From contig JAVBMA010000017.1 of the NCBI GenBank assembly GCA_031553005.1, forward strand, positions 1 to 64,000: a DNA stretch of 64,000 nt, given 5' to 3'. Below the pieces are notes generated by a model that worked only from the letters and a program-made list of their open reading frames with translations, ran no database searches and had not been told where the DNA came from. The position numbers and the translations under genes are program-made. Positions 9,315 to 17,550 of this stretch are shown here, piece after piece; the stretch's first letter is position 1; the number at the start of each line of letters is the position of its first letter. The DNA comes from RGIG9379 sp031553005 (GTDB lineage: Bacteria; Bacteroidota; Bacteroidia; Bacteroidales; Paludibacteraceae).

Positions 9315-10655
9315 CTATTTTTTTAGCAAATTATCAATCGCATCTTCTACTTGTTTGAAGGAAAACAGAGATGTTGTGTTTTGCATCAACAAGGCAATCG
9401 CATCGTTGCAGAGATTACCAATGCTTCCTTCATGTATATGTTGTAATTTTTTATCCGGTGAAAAAGCTCCTTTTTCAATATCTAATCCTACTTTTTTATA
9501 AGCGTCTCTGAAAGGCATACCATTCAATACCAAACGATTTACTTCTTCTACACTAAAAATAAGGTCATATTTAACATCATCTAATATGCGTTCGTTTACT
9601 TTGATTTCGCTGATGATGTAGGTAGCCATTTTAATACAATCTCTCAATTCCTGAAACACAGGGATGAAAATCTCTTTCAGGATTTGTAAATCCCGGAAAT
9701 ATCCGGAAGGCAAATTATTGATAATCATCATAATTTGTTGAGGGATAGCTTGTATCTTATTACATTTGGCACGAATCAATTCAAATACATCCGGATTTTT
9801 CTTATGTGGCATAATACTCGATCCGGTCGTACATTCGTCGGGCAACTTCAGAAAATTAAAATTCTGGCTTGTAAACAAGCATGCATCATAAGCGAGTTTG
9901 GAAATTGTGGCTGCGATACCTGCCAATGCGAATGCTACGGTGCGTTCCATTTTTCCTCTTCCCATTTGTGCATAGATAACATTATAGTCCATGCTATCAA
10001 ATCCGAGCAAGTCGGTCGTCATCTGCCGTTTTAGCGGAAAAGAGGAACCATATCCGGCTGCTGATCCGAGAGGATTCCTGTTTGTTATTTTCCATGCTGC
10101 TAATAAAAGCTCCATATCATCGGCAATACTTTCGGCATAAGCGCCAAACCATAATCCGAAAGAGGATGGCATAGCTATCTGCAAATGAGTGTAACCGGGT
10201 AAAAGTATCTCCTTATAATGCTCGCTTTGGCTTATCAGGGTTGAAAAAAGAGCGGATATATCTTTTGCAATAAATTGAATTTGTTCTCTGGTAAATAGTT
10301 TCAAATCCAGTAAAACCTGATCATTGCGAGAACGTCCGCTATGAATTTTTTTTCCGATATCACCCAGTTTGCGGGTCAGCATTAGTTCTACTTGAGAATG
10401 GACATCTTCAACTCCGTCTTCAATTTTAAATTGACCTTTTTCCGCAAGCACATAAATATTCTTTAATTCGGCAAGTAATAAAGGAAGCTCATTTTTTTCA
10501 ATCAGCCCAATGTTCTCAAGCATTATAATGTGTGCCATGGAACCCAATACGTCATGTTTAGCCAGATAGGTATCCATTTCCCGGTCTTTGCCGACAGTGA
10601 ATCGTTCGATCTCCTCATTGGTCGCTTTGCCTTTATCCCACAGTTTCTGAGCCAT
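9315..10655 (-). CDS. argH: Argininosuccinate lyase
   Basis: 446 aa. It cleaves argininosuccinate to arginine and fumarate, the last step of arginine synthesis. Fumarase/aspartase superfamily signatures are present: SGRSRND (106-112), GYTHLQ (154-159, catalytic His157) and the GSSIMPHKKNPD loop (278-289) carrying the catalytic Ser. No other arg gene is adjacent, so it appears to be transcribed alone from a good promoter just upstream (TTG, 20 bp, TAAATTTG). Confidence 0.95.
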   Translation of the reverse strand: MAQKLWDKGKATNEEIERFTVGKDREMDTYLAKHDVLGSMAHIIMLENIGLIEKNELPLLLAELKNIYVLAEKGQFKIEDGVEDVHSQVELMLTRKLGDIGKKIHSGRSRNDQVLLDLKLFTREQIQFIAKDISALFSTLISQSEHYKEILLPGYTHLQIAMPSSFGLWFGAYAESIADDMELLLAAWKITNRNPLGSAAGYGSSFPLKRQMTTDLLGFDSMDYNVIYAQMGRGKMERTVAFALAGIAATISKLAYDACLFTSQNFNFLKLPDECTTGSSIMPHKKNPDVFELIRAKCNKIQAIPQQIMMIINNLPSGYFRDLQILKEIFIPVFQELRDCIKMATYIISEIKVNERILDDVKYDLIFSVEEVNRLVLNGMPFRDAYKKVGLDIEKGAFSPDKKLQHIHEGSIGNLCNDAIALLMQNTTSLFSFKQVEDAIDNLLKK

Positions 10656-10706
10656 TATATATTTATTATTAAATTTTTCTACAAAAAACCGTTATATACG
10701 AAACGG

Positions 10707-10737
10707 CAAATTTACAGATTTTTCAGAACAAAAACAA
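10707..10737 (-). promoter_or_regulatory. Promoter of argH
   Basis: -7 box TAAATTTG (10707-10714 on the minus strand) and TTG -33 (10735-10737) separated by 20 bp, about 50 bp upstream of the argH start. Confidence 0.6.
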
Positions 10738-10814
10738 TTTTGAAATGAAACGCGCAAACTCCGCATTTAGTTGATTTTCGTATCATCTAAATCCAATTTT
10801 GTGCGAAAAAATTT

Positions 10815-10843
10815 TTGAATGAGAAAAAATAATCCGTTATTTG
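10815..10843 (+). promoter_or_regulatory. Promoter of the 58-aa membrane protein
   Basis: TTG (10815-10817), 19 bp, then TTATTTG (10837-10843). The predicted transcript starts near 10850, about 35 nt before the ATG at 10884. Confidence 0.55.
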
Positions 10844-10883
10844 TACCGATAAAAATGAAATGTAATAAAAAAGGATATACAAA

Positions 10884-11060
10884 ATGAATCAATTAATGCG
10901 ATACTTAGGTATAATAGCCGTTTTAGTCGGAGTAATTATTTTAGGTTTATATTATTTAGGTGTAATGACTGGCAACGGGACTTTAATCACTGCCGGTATA
11001 ATTATGGTTCTGGGGTTGATTGGACACATCATTCTGAATAAAATTTTTGTAGAAAAATAA
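10884..11060 (+). CDS. Small two-helix membrane protein (58 aa)
   Basis: A 58-codon frame not overlapped by any other gene. It encodes a polypeptide that is almost all hydrophobic: helix 1 about residues 8-28 (LGIIAVLVGVIILGLYYLGV), a short polar turn (TGNGT) and helix 2 about 34-52, ending IFVEK. It has its own consensus promoter and shares the terminator hairpin at 11116. Proteins of this kind are common in Bacteroidales but have no assigned function; a subunit of, or accessory to, a membrane complex is one possibility. The gene is convergent with rprY. Confidence 0.65.
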   Translation: MNQLMRYLGIIAVLVGVIILGLYYLGVMTGNGTLITAGIIMVLGLIGHIILNKIFVEK

Positions 11061-11115
11061 TACGAAACTTTCACGAAAACATATATTTTTCTTATTTATA
11101 AATAAATGAGAAAAT

Positions 11116-11143
11116 AAGAGGCTGCCATTACTGACAGCCTCTT
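11116..11143. terminator. Bidirectional terminator between the small membrane protein and rprY
   Basis: A 9-bp perfect stem AAGAGGCTG/CAGCCTCTT with a 10-nt loop. T-rich sequence lies on the plus side and A-rich sequence on the other, so it can serve both convergent genes. Confidence 0.75.
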
Positions 11144-11161
11144 GTTTTATTAAAAAGTATA

Positions 11162-11866
11162 TTATTCTTTATTATTTTCCGGAATAATAATTTTGTATCC
11201 TTTTCCATGAATATTAATAATTTCAATAGAAGGATCTGCTTTTAAATGCTTACGGAGTTTAGTGATATATACGTCCATACTTCTTGCATTGAAATAATTA
11301 TCATCAATCCAGATTGTTTTCAATGCATGGTTACGTTCCAGAATATCATTGGCATGCGCACATAATAAGGAAAGTAATTCGGACTCCTTGGTGGTGAGTT
11401 TGGTTACAGTATCACCCATGATCAACAATTGCTTTTGAGTATCAAATGTAAACCTTCCCATTTTGTATACTACTCCTTCTTTGCTTTTCTTTCCTTTCAC
11501 ACGGCGCAGAATAGCTTCGATACGTAGTAACAATTCTTCCATGCTGAAAGGCTTGGTCATATAATCGTCAGCTCCGATTTTGAATCCTTCCAGGATATCT
11601 TCCTTCAGTGTCTTTGCTGTCAGAAAGAGAATAGGTATTTCAGCATTAACCTGTCTGATTTCCTGTGCCAACGTAAATCCGTCTTTTTTAGGCATCATGA
11701 CATCTAATACACAAATGTCATATTTGTTTTTCATGAAAGCCTTATATCCGGCGTCTCCGTCAGGCATTAAATCTGTGGTATATCCTTTTGCTTGAAGATA
11801 TTCTCTTAGTAGCATTCCAAGATTTTCGTCATCTTCACAAAGTAAGATTTTTGTTTTTTCGTCCAT
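11162..11866 (-). CDS. rprY: OmpR-family response regulator, RprY-like
   Basis: 234 aa. The receiver domain (about 5-120) has the acidic pair Glu11/Asp12-Asp13, phosphoacceptor Asp55 in VLDVMMPKKDG, Thr83 and Lys105 (TKPFS). The C-terminal winged helix (about 135-230) ends with IHGKGYKIIIP. It closely resembles RprY of Bacteroides and Porphyromonas from memory, including the LTAKTLKEDILEGFKIGADDY stretch. RprY in P. gingivalis has been linked to sodium and oxidative stress responses. It lies 4 bp after the partner histidine kinase, so the two are cotranscribed. Confidence 0.88.
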   Translation of the reverse strand: MDEKTKILLCEDDENLGMLLREYLQAKGYTTDLMPDGDAGYKAFMKNKYDICVLDVMMPKKDGFTLAQEIRQVNAEIPILFLTAKTLKEDILEGFKIGADDYMTKPFSMEELLLRIEAILRRVKGKKSKEGVVYKMGRFTFDTQKQLLIMGDTVTKLTTKESELLSLLCAHANDILERNHALKTIWIDDNYFNARSMDVYITKLRKHLKADPSIEIINIHGKGYKIIIPENNKE

Positions 11867-11870
11867 AACT

Positions 11871-13391
11871 TCACTTTTTTAAAGGTATTGATATTATAAA
11901 TTTTGTTCCAATATTTGGTTCACTTTCAGCACGTATTGTGCCCCGGTGATCAGTAACAACTTTTCTTACGTATGCTAGTCCAAGCCCAAATCCTTTGACA
12001 TCATGTACACTTCCGGTCGGAATCCTGTAAAACTTATCAAAGATACGTTTCAGATGATTTTTCTTGATTCCGATCCCGTTGTCTTCGATGGAAATTATCA
12101 GCTTGTTTTTTTCATTCCACGTTTTTACATTTAACACTAACGGTTTTTTGCTGTATTTTAGTGCATTGTCCATCAGGTTATAAATAATATTTGTAAAATG
12201 GACTTCATCAACAAGAGCATATGGATCGTCAGCCTCCAGGTCTGTTTCTATTGTCCCTCCTTTGCTTTCGACCTTAATCGCAAAATTTCCGGCAATATTC
12301 AGGATCAACTCATTAATATCCATCTCTTTTAATTTGAGGGCTGTGCTCTCTTTTTCAAAAATAGACATTTGTAATACTTTGTCTATCAATTGGGAGAGAC
12401 GCTTGGTTTCGTCTTTTATCACTCCGGAAAGCTGCTGTATCATAGCCGGAGATTTCGTAATTGATGGATCGTTCAGCATCTGGGAAGCAAGCGAAATGGA
12501 TGATACCGGAGTTTTGAGCTCGTGTGTCATATTATTCATAAAGTCGGTTCTCATTTCAGACAAACGTTTTTGTCTGGAGATAATGACAATTGTCAGTATG
12601 AAAGTGAATAACAACAAAGTAGTAAATATCATCGAAGGCAGCGTTAAGGTCATTGAACTTAATATGTAATTGCTCCTTGTTGGGAAATAGACTTTAAGAT
12701 AATTGGGCTGCGGAGTCGGATCGTTTGGAAAAAGAACCTGAGTATAGTATCCTTTGTCGCTTTGTCCGGTTTCGAAACCTTTACTTTTATATATTTCTTT
12801 TCCGTCTTTGTTAATAACACTAAAATAGTGAGGAATGTTCAGCCCGTTAAAGTCCAGTTCGCGGTCTAATATTTCGTTCAACTGTTGAAAATTAATCCGG
12901 TCTTCTATCGGCCTGATATAAGACTCGGATAACAAACGGATTAAAATATCATCCAGCAGGGCACGGTCGTGTAAATAACGTTCCCTCAGTTTGTTTTGCA
13001 TTATCCGTGAAGACTCCTGTATTGTGTTGGATCCATGCCTTGTAGAGATAAAAACACGTGGCTTGACCCTTACGCATGAATATTCCGAACTGGAAATTGT
13101 ATCCGTTATGTCCTGAATCGCTTTTATCTGGGAGTCATTCCCTTGTGATATGGCTTTTACAGTTATTTTCGTTTTACTGGAAGGAATGGTAAGATTTTTA
13201 TTGAGGTATTGTAATGTCTCCTCTTCTTCCAAAATACGCGCTACCTGATATAGCGTTCTTTTCACAGCTTCATTGAACTGATCTGCACGCATTTCCGCAG
13301 TCAATTTAATATAATTGGCCTGTAATGTTATCAACCCGAAGAACGATATGGCCATCACCACTCCTAAAAAAAAGATTGCCCTCTTTTTCAT
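11871..13391 (-). CDS. rprX: Membrane sensor histidine kinase, RprX-like
   Basis: 506 aa. Two transmembrane helices (about 5-25 and 250-271) enclose a periplasmic sensor region of about 225 residues. The cytoplasmic part has HisKA with phospho-His290 in MTHELKTP, an N box (NLMDNALKYS), and the G1/G2 boxes DNGIGI and GFGLGLAYV of the ATPase domain. It is the first gene of the rprX-rprY pair. A TATATTTG -7 box (13397-13404 on the minus strand) ends only 6 bp before the ATG, implying a very short or absent 5' leader. Confidence 0.88.
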   Translation of the reverse strand: MKKRAIFFLGVVMAISFFGLITLQANYIKLTAEMRADQFNEAVKRTLYQVARILEEEETLQYLNKNLTIPSSKTKITVKAISQGNDSQIKAIQDITDTISSSEYSCVRVKPRVFISTRHGSNTIQESSRIMQNKLRERYLHDRALLDDILIRLLSESYIRPIEDRINFQQLNEILDRELDFNGLNIPHYFSVINKDGKEIYKSKGFETGQSDKGYYTQVLFPNDPTPQPNYLKVYFPTRSNYILSSMTLTLPSMIFTTLLLFTFILTIVIISRQKRLSEMRTDFMNNMTHELKTPVSSISLASQMLNDPSITKSPAMIQQLSGVIKDETKRLSQLIDKVLQMSIFEKESTALKLKEMDINELILNIAGNFAIKVESKGGTIETDLEADDPYALVDEVHFTNIIYNLMDNALKYSKKPLVLNVKTWNEKNKLIISIEDNGIGIKKNHLKRIFDKFYRIPTGSVHDVKGFGLGLAYVRKVVTDHRGTIRAESEPNIGTKFIISIPLKK

Positions 13392-13396
13392 ATACG

Positions 13397-13404
13397 CAAA
13401 TATA
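13397..13404 (-). promoter_or_regulatory. -7 box of rprXY, close to the start codon
   Basis: Reads TATATTTG on the minus strand and ends 6 bp from the rprX ATG. Transcription would start at or within a few bases of the start codon, suggesting a leaderless message if this promoter is used. Confidence 0.4.
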
Positions 13405-13601
13405 AGAACTAGAATTTTAACATTTACATGCCTTAACTTTATTTAAATCCCATTGAATTTCATTCACTAAGGCAGTATAAAGCGAATAACCGGTTTGTAT
13501 TTAACGACTTATATCCCAATCGAAAATAAAGAAAGTAAAATTTGCTTCATTTGGACTCTTTGTTTGCTGTTCAAAAACATACTTTCCCTGATGCTTTTTT
13601 C

Positions 13602-13609
13602 TAAATTTG
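13602..13609 (+). promoter_or_regulatory. -7 box of the Nudix gene
   Basis: TAAATTTG on the plus strand. The predicted start of transcription is near 13615. A TTG codon inside this box opens the reading frame but is unlikely to be used for translation. Confidence 0.45.
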
Positions 13610-13639
13610 CAGAATATGATTAACTTGAAAATTGAAGAA

Positions 13640-14173
13640 ATGGAACATCCTTTAGGTCTTTTTGGATTTTGTCCCCGGTGCGGCTCTTCCCGATTCGTGG
13701 AAAATGATACAAAATCTAAAAAGTGTATGGATTGTGAGTTTGTTTTTTATCTCAATGCTGCTACTGCTGTTGCTGCCATTATTGTTAACGATAGACGGGA
13801 GATGTTATTGTGTCGCCGGAGATATAATCCTTATAAAGGATCTCTTGCTTTGCCGGGAGGCTTTGTCGACCTTAACGAATCTGCCGAAAATGCTGTCAGA
13901 CGGGAAATACATGAAGAGACCGGAGCAGAAACGGAAACAATTCAATATTTTGATTCTTTTCCTAATATTTATCCATACTCTGGGTTTGAAGTACGCACGC
14001 TTGACATGATATTTATTTGTTCGTTGAAAAAGAACTCGGTTCTTGTTCCGAACGATGATGTTTCCGAAATCATATTTATCCCGATTGAAGAGATCAAACC
14101 GGAAGATATCAAGCTATCTTCTATTCAAAAAGCGGTAAAAAAATGGTTGATGATTAACTCAGATAAATACTAA
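13640..14173 (+). CDS. Nudix hydrolase with N-terminal zinc ribbon
   Basis: 177 aa from the ATG at 13640 (an in-frame ATG at 13616 is the alternative). The start was chosen because the -7 box lies at 13602-13609, leaving a leader of about 25 nt, and because MEHPLGLFGFCPRCG is the usual beginning of this family. A zinc ribbon (CPRCG and CMDC) precedes the Nudix box GGFVDLNESAENAVRREIHE plus ETG, which has all the metal-binding Glu residues of Gx5Ex7REUxEExGU. It hydrolyses a nucleoside diphosphate linked to X; the substrate (NADH, ADP-ribose or similar) cannot be read from the sequence. It is transcribed alone, convergent with atpK. Confidence 0.88.
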   Translation: MEHPLGLFGFCPRCGSSRFVENDTKSKKCMDCEFVFYLNAATAVAAIIVNDRREMLLCRRRYNPYKGSLALPGGFVDLNESAENAVRREIHEETGAETETIQYFDSFPNIYPYSGFEVRTLDMIFICSLKKNSVLVPNDDVSEIIFIPIEEIKPEDIKLSSIQKAVKKWLMINSDKY

Positions 14174-14286
14174 CACATTTTATCCGGCGTATTATGTTTA
14201 ATGTGAACTTCCAGACTATATTTTGTATAAAAATAGACCCCCAAATAAAACAAAAAAGAAAGCCGCCATTTTTTCGCCCAAAACAT

Positions 14287-14311
14287 TCACCTTTCAATTT
14301 TCACCTTTCCC
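14287..14311 (-). repeat. TGAAA heptamer repeat directly after atpK stop
   Basis: On the minus strand the atpK stop is followed at once by GGGAAAGGTGAAAATTGAAA-type units (period 7, xxTGAAA). This is the same family as at 18356, 22483, 29939, 30387, 47229, 52048, 59590 and 60060. Confidence 0.7.
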
Positions 14312-14758
14312 CTAAATAGAGTTTCCAATCATAAATGTTGCAGCCAAAGCGACAATGGCGTATAGTTCGGGGAATACCACAAGGATCAATGTTTTACCGA
14401 AAACATCGTATCCGGATCCGATAGCCGAAATACCGTTTGCACAAACGCTTCCCTGACGCATAGCCGATATAAGGCATACCAGTCCCAGTCCGAATCCGGC
14501 TCCGAGGATTCCTCCTGCCTGCAACCATGTGATATCTGCCGTTAGCTTGCCAGCCAATAGGAAATATCCCAAGAATCCATACAAACCCTGCGTTCCCGGA
14601 ACGGAACTCAATACCATATAATTCCCGAACAGATCCGGATTTTTCTTTAATGCCCCAATGGTGGCGCTACCTGTGATTGTTACTCCCCAAGCGCTTCCTA
14701 CTCCTGCTAGTCCGATAGACAAGCCAATGCCGATATAAGCTAAAATAATAGGTTCCAT
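14312..14758 (-). CDS. atpK: A/V-type ATPase proteolipid subunit K
   Basis: 148 aa with four transmembrane helices, i.e. the duplicated V-type proteolipid. The fourth helix carries the ion-binding Glu131 (VFPELYAIVALA). The second helix has Gln57 in VPGTQGLYGF instead of a second acid, as in V-type K subunits. The residues that bind Na+ in E. hirae NtpK (Thr and Gln of PGTQG, Gln of xxQGxV, and the Glu) have counterparts here at Thr56, Gln57, Gln102 and Glu131, suggesting Na+ rather than H+ coupling (inference). It is the last gene of the operon E-DUF2764-A-B-OMP-D-I-K. Confidence 0.94.
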   Translation of the reverse strand: MEPIILAYIGIGLSIGLAGVGSAWGVTITGSATIGALKKNPDLFGNYMVLSSVPGTQGLYGFLGYFLLAGKLTADITWLQAGGILGAGFGLGLVCLISAMRQGSVCANGISAIGSGYDVFGKTLILVVFPELYAIVALAATFMIGNSI

Positions 14759-14825
14759 AATTACTTTTTATTTGATTTGAAATTTTAATTCGAATGTTGT
14801 TTTTTGTATTGTTACAAGTTTTTGA

Positions 14826-14858
14826 TATTATCACTAATCACTAACCGTTAACCACTAT
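14826..14858 (-). repeat. GRTTAGT heptamer repeat after atpI stop
   Basis: Directly after the atpI stop, the minus strand carries GGTTAAC GGTTAGT GATTAGT GAT units with period 7. It is a distinct sequence family but has the same design as the TGAAA heptamers. Confidence 0.6.
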
Positions 14859-14862
14859 CTCA

Positions 14863-16671
14863 TCAATTCTTACTAAACGGAATATATTTCTTTCCCCCAC
14901 CTTCGAATCCCGCATTTTTGTAAAACTCAACGAATGTGAGCCGCATAGGATGGACGAAAGCGCCAAGTCCCGACATGAAAATATTGAGGCTGTGCCCGAA
15001 GAAAAGTATAAAAATCATAACGATCTGGCTGACAACGGGAATATCGCCGCTCAGGCTGAATGCGAGATTATTGAATACAAATCCCATGACCGAACCGGAT
15101 ATGCCCAAAGCAAAAAGGCGGATATAGGACAATATATCGCCCAAAAGTCCCGTAGCAGTATTATAGCTGTCCCACAATCCGGCTCCGATATTGATAAGCG
15201 GATTCCGTTTGGTATTGTTCAGCAGGAAGATGAACAGTACTGCTATACAGCCAAAAACGATCATGGGAATCCGTACCTGCTCGGCTGTTGACAATCCTGT
15301 TTTGACCAATCCAAAACAACCTCCGACACCCAGAATCATAATCAGCCATCCCCAATCCCTCAGCGAAGAAAGAAAGCCGGAACGGATGCTTTTTCCGATG
15401 GCGCGGATAAACATTCCGAAGATAATCTGTACTGCTCCGATGATTAGCGCTAAGTTGAATAGCTGATCGGAGTTAAGCATAATCTTTTTAAAGTTCCGGA
15501 GCCATTCCCAATCTACAATCTTTAAATCTATTCCCAAAAATGTTCCGCTCAAAAAGCCCAGAATTACAGCCCCGCTTCCTAAAAATATGGCTAATGAAAG
15601 AATAGGCTTCATCGATGGTTTTGCCCTTCGCATAAATATAATTGCCGCGATAACGATAAGCAGCCCGTATCCCGCATCGCCTAAGCAAAGACCGAAGAAG
15701 AGCATAAAAAAAGGTGCAAAAAACGGCGTGAGGTCAACCTCGTGGTAGTTGGGCATTTCATACAATTCAGCAATAGATTCGAATAGCCGTGCGAAATAAT
15801 TATTCTTTAATTTAATCGGAACTTTATCGCTCTTTTCCGGCTTGTTTTTTTCGTAGTAAATATGTTCCTGTTCTAAAAAAGCATCAATCTCTTCCGCCGC
15901 GTCTTCGGGAACCCAGCCTTGCAGGATCATTACCTTATCATCAGCTTCTGTTGTTGTTTGCCAGTATACTTTCGCAAAGGAGTATTCGTTGCCGGCCTCG
16001 TTCAGCATAGCCTTGAATGTCTCTGTATATGCCAATGCAAACCGACTTATTTCTTCCGTCTTTTCTTTGTAGCTGCCTGCAAATAGTTTCGTTTCTGCCA
16101 ACAATTCGGAAAGGCTCTTTTTGGGGAGAGTAAGCCGATCGGCTTCAATACTGAAATCGATATCTTTCGTAACGGTTATGAACCATATCACCGAACCATT
16201 GGAATCGATTTCGATCGCATTATACTCATTTTCCCATTCGGGACGGAATTTTTGTTTATTGCAACTGTAAAAACGAATTTGATATCCGGCATCATGCAGC
16301 TTCGATATCTTTTTTCTGTCAAACTCGCCCCAAGGCTCCAGCTTTTCGATCTCCTTTTCTGCCAATTGCTGATTTAAAAGCAACTGATCGCGTTCTTCAA
16401 ACAGAGCATCGGCTTTTTGGATCAATGCCTCGTCGTCTCTTTCAGCAATAACCCGGTCTGTTTTTTTATTTTGGGTAAAAAATTCCAATGAAGAGATAAT
16501 CTCTTTCAGGTGTTTGCAATGCTCCAGGCGGCGTTGCATCTCATCATTTCCGGTTTCCGCTTGCGGCTTTTCGATCACATGCAGAGCTCCTTTTTCCTGA
16601 ATCTTTTTCAGAAAGGAGGTATACTCTTTGTGGTAAACCAAAAATGTGTATTTATACATTGGTGTGATCAT
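14863..16671 (-). CDS. atpI: A/V-type ATPase membrane subunit I (a subunit)
   Basis: 602 aa. The N-terminal ~330 residues are cytoplasmic and rich in coiled coil (stator contact). The C-terminal ~270 residues hold about seven transmembrane helices, starting with the family hallmark FFAPFFMLFFGLCLGDAGYG. The half-channel helix carrying the essential Arg is within the RLFALGISGSVMGFVFN region. The subunit forms the ion path against the K ring and links to the E stalk. The start ATG at 16671 and an ATG four codons later (MYKYTFLVYHKEY) are both possible; the second matches the usual family N-terminus better. Confidence 0.93.
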   Translation of the reverse strand: MITPMYKYTFLVYHKEYTSFLKKIQEKGALHVIEKPQAETGNDEMQRRLEHCKHLKEIISSLEFFTQNKKTDRVIAERDDEALIQKADALFEERDQLLLNQQLAEKEIEKLEPWGEFDRKKISKLHDAGYQIRFYSCNKQKFRPEWENEYNAIEIDSNGSVIWFITVTKDIDFSIEADRLTLPKKSLSELLAETKLFAGSYKEKTEEISRFALAYTETFKAMLNEAGNEYSFAKVYWQTTTEADDKVMILQGWVPEDAAEEIDAFLEQEHIYYEKNKPEKSDKVPIKLKNNYFARLFESIAELYEMPNYHEVDLTPFFAPFFMLFFGLCLGDAGYGLLIVIAAIIFMRRAKPSMKPILSLAIFLGSGAVILGFLSGTFLGIDLKIVDWEWLRNFKKIMLNSDQLFNLALIIGAVQIIFGMFIRAIGKSIRSGFLSSLRDWGWLIMILGVGGCFGLVKTGLSTAEQVRIPMIVFGCIAVLFIFLLNNTKRNPLINIGAGLWDSYNTATGLLGDILSYIRLFALGISGSVMGFVFNNLAFSLSGDIPVVSQIVMIFILFFGHSLNIFMSGLGAFVHPMRLTFVEFYKNAGFEGGGKKYIPFSKN

Positions 16672-16692
16672 TGCTGTGTTGTTTGTTGATTA

Positions 16693-16732
16693 CAGGAACC
16701 AGGAACTGAGAGCCAAGAATCAAGAACCGAAA
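16693..16732 (+). repeat. RGAAYCA heptamer repeat
   Basis: Units such as CAGGAACCAGGAACT and CCAAGAATCAAGAACC with period 7, in the atpD-atpI spacer. The same family, better preserved, is found in opposite orientation at 17496-17543. Confidence 0.55.
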
Positions 16733-16747
16733 CTTCATGCATTTACC

Positions 16748-16790
16748 GTAGGACGTTGTCCTACGCTGGAATATGTCGCCCTTTCAGGGC
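16748..16790. repeat. REP-like double hairpin
   Basis: Two close palindromes: GTAGGACGTTGTCCTAC (16748-16764) and GCCCTTTCAGGGC (16778-16790), joined by GCTGGAATATGTC. Sequences with this look are scattered in many Bacteroidota genomes and resemble REP elements mobilised by single-strand transposases. It lies inside the ATPase operon between D and I. Confidence 0.55.
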
Positions 16791-16840
16791 TTTTTCGGTT
16801 ACTTGTTTACTCGATAAACAGCAATCGGTCATTCTATATT

Positions 16841-16873
16841 TTAACTCTTCATTCTTCACTCTTCATTCCTTTC
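16841..16873 (-). repeat. TGAAG heptamer repeat overlapping atpD stop
   Basis: On the minus strand: AATGAAG AGTGAAG AATGAAG AGT, period 7. The TGA of the second unit is the atpD stop codon, so the last residues (RNEE) are encoded by the repeat. Confidence 0.65.
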
Positions 16874-17449
16874 CTTTTTTAATTTCACAATTTTCTGTGC
16901 CGATTTGGAAAGGTTTTCCTCATCTTCCATAAACCGTTTAATCTTTTTGATTGCCTCTTCGTAGCCCGGAATCTGGACTTTCTCGAACAAGTTTACCTTT
17001 TGGGTTGTTTTCTTGCGGGTATACTCCAGTACGGACAGTTTTTCTATATGTATTTCCCTTTTGATGCCCACCCCGGCTATTTCTTTTATTTGAGCAATCC
17101 CATCCAACCACCATTTAGGACTGTTGAACAGGCTGAATTCTTTTATTTCGTATTCTATCTCTTTCAAAAACGGTATTCGTGTGCCTGCTATTTTTTTTGT
17201 TTCGATATGTACATTTTTAACCTCAATAATAGAGTTGTCAAATTCTCCGAACAATTCAATAGCATATTCAAATTCGCGAATCTTCTCTTTCAGTTGAGCT
17301 TCCAGTTTTTCTACATCGTCTTTAGTTTTTTTCACTTCTATGCGCAAGGCGTTTTCCTTATTTTTGATCGTAGGAAGCGACTGTATACGCATTTTTAGAT
17401 TTTTGTCTAATTGCTGCAACGATGTTTTATTATATTGAAATTCGATCAT
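16856..17449 (-). CDS. atpD: A/V-type ATPase central stalk subunit D
   Basis: 197 aa from the ATG at 17449 (an upstream in-frame ATG at 17494 would add a 15-residue hydrophobic leader not seen in the family). The start IEFQYNKTSLQQLDKNLKMR is typical of subunit D. Long N- and C-terminal coiled-coil helices, which form the rotor shaft inside the A3B3 ring, are obvious from the Lys/Glu-rich heptads. The C-terminal residues come from a tandem repeat that overlaps the stop codon. Confidence 0.9.
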   Translation of the reverse strand: MIEFQYNKTSLQQLDKNLKMRIQSLPTIKNKENALRIEVKKTKDDVEKLEAQLKEKIREFEYAIELFGEFDNSIIEVKNVHIETKKIAGTRIPFLKEIEYEIKEFSLFNSPKWWLDGIAQIKEIAGVGIKREIHIEKLSVLEYTRKKTTQKVNLFEKVQIPGYEEAIKKIKRFMEDEENLSKSAQKIVKLKKERNEE

Positions 17450-17495
17450 TGAAATGAATTTAGTTACAATAAAGTAAACGAGTGAAATTACCATT

Positions 17496-17543
17496 TCTTG
17501 GTTCCTGATTCTTGACTCTTGATTCCTGGTTCTTAATTCCTGT
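17496..17543 (-). repeat. RGAAYCA heptamer repeat after the outer-membrane protein gene
   Basis: On the minus strand seven consecutive heptamers (GGAATTA AGAACCA GGAATCA and so on) lie between the stop of the outer-membrane protein gene and atpD. Period 7, purine-rich in the sense direction. Confidence 0.7.
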
Positions 17544-17550
17544 CCCCTTA

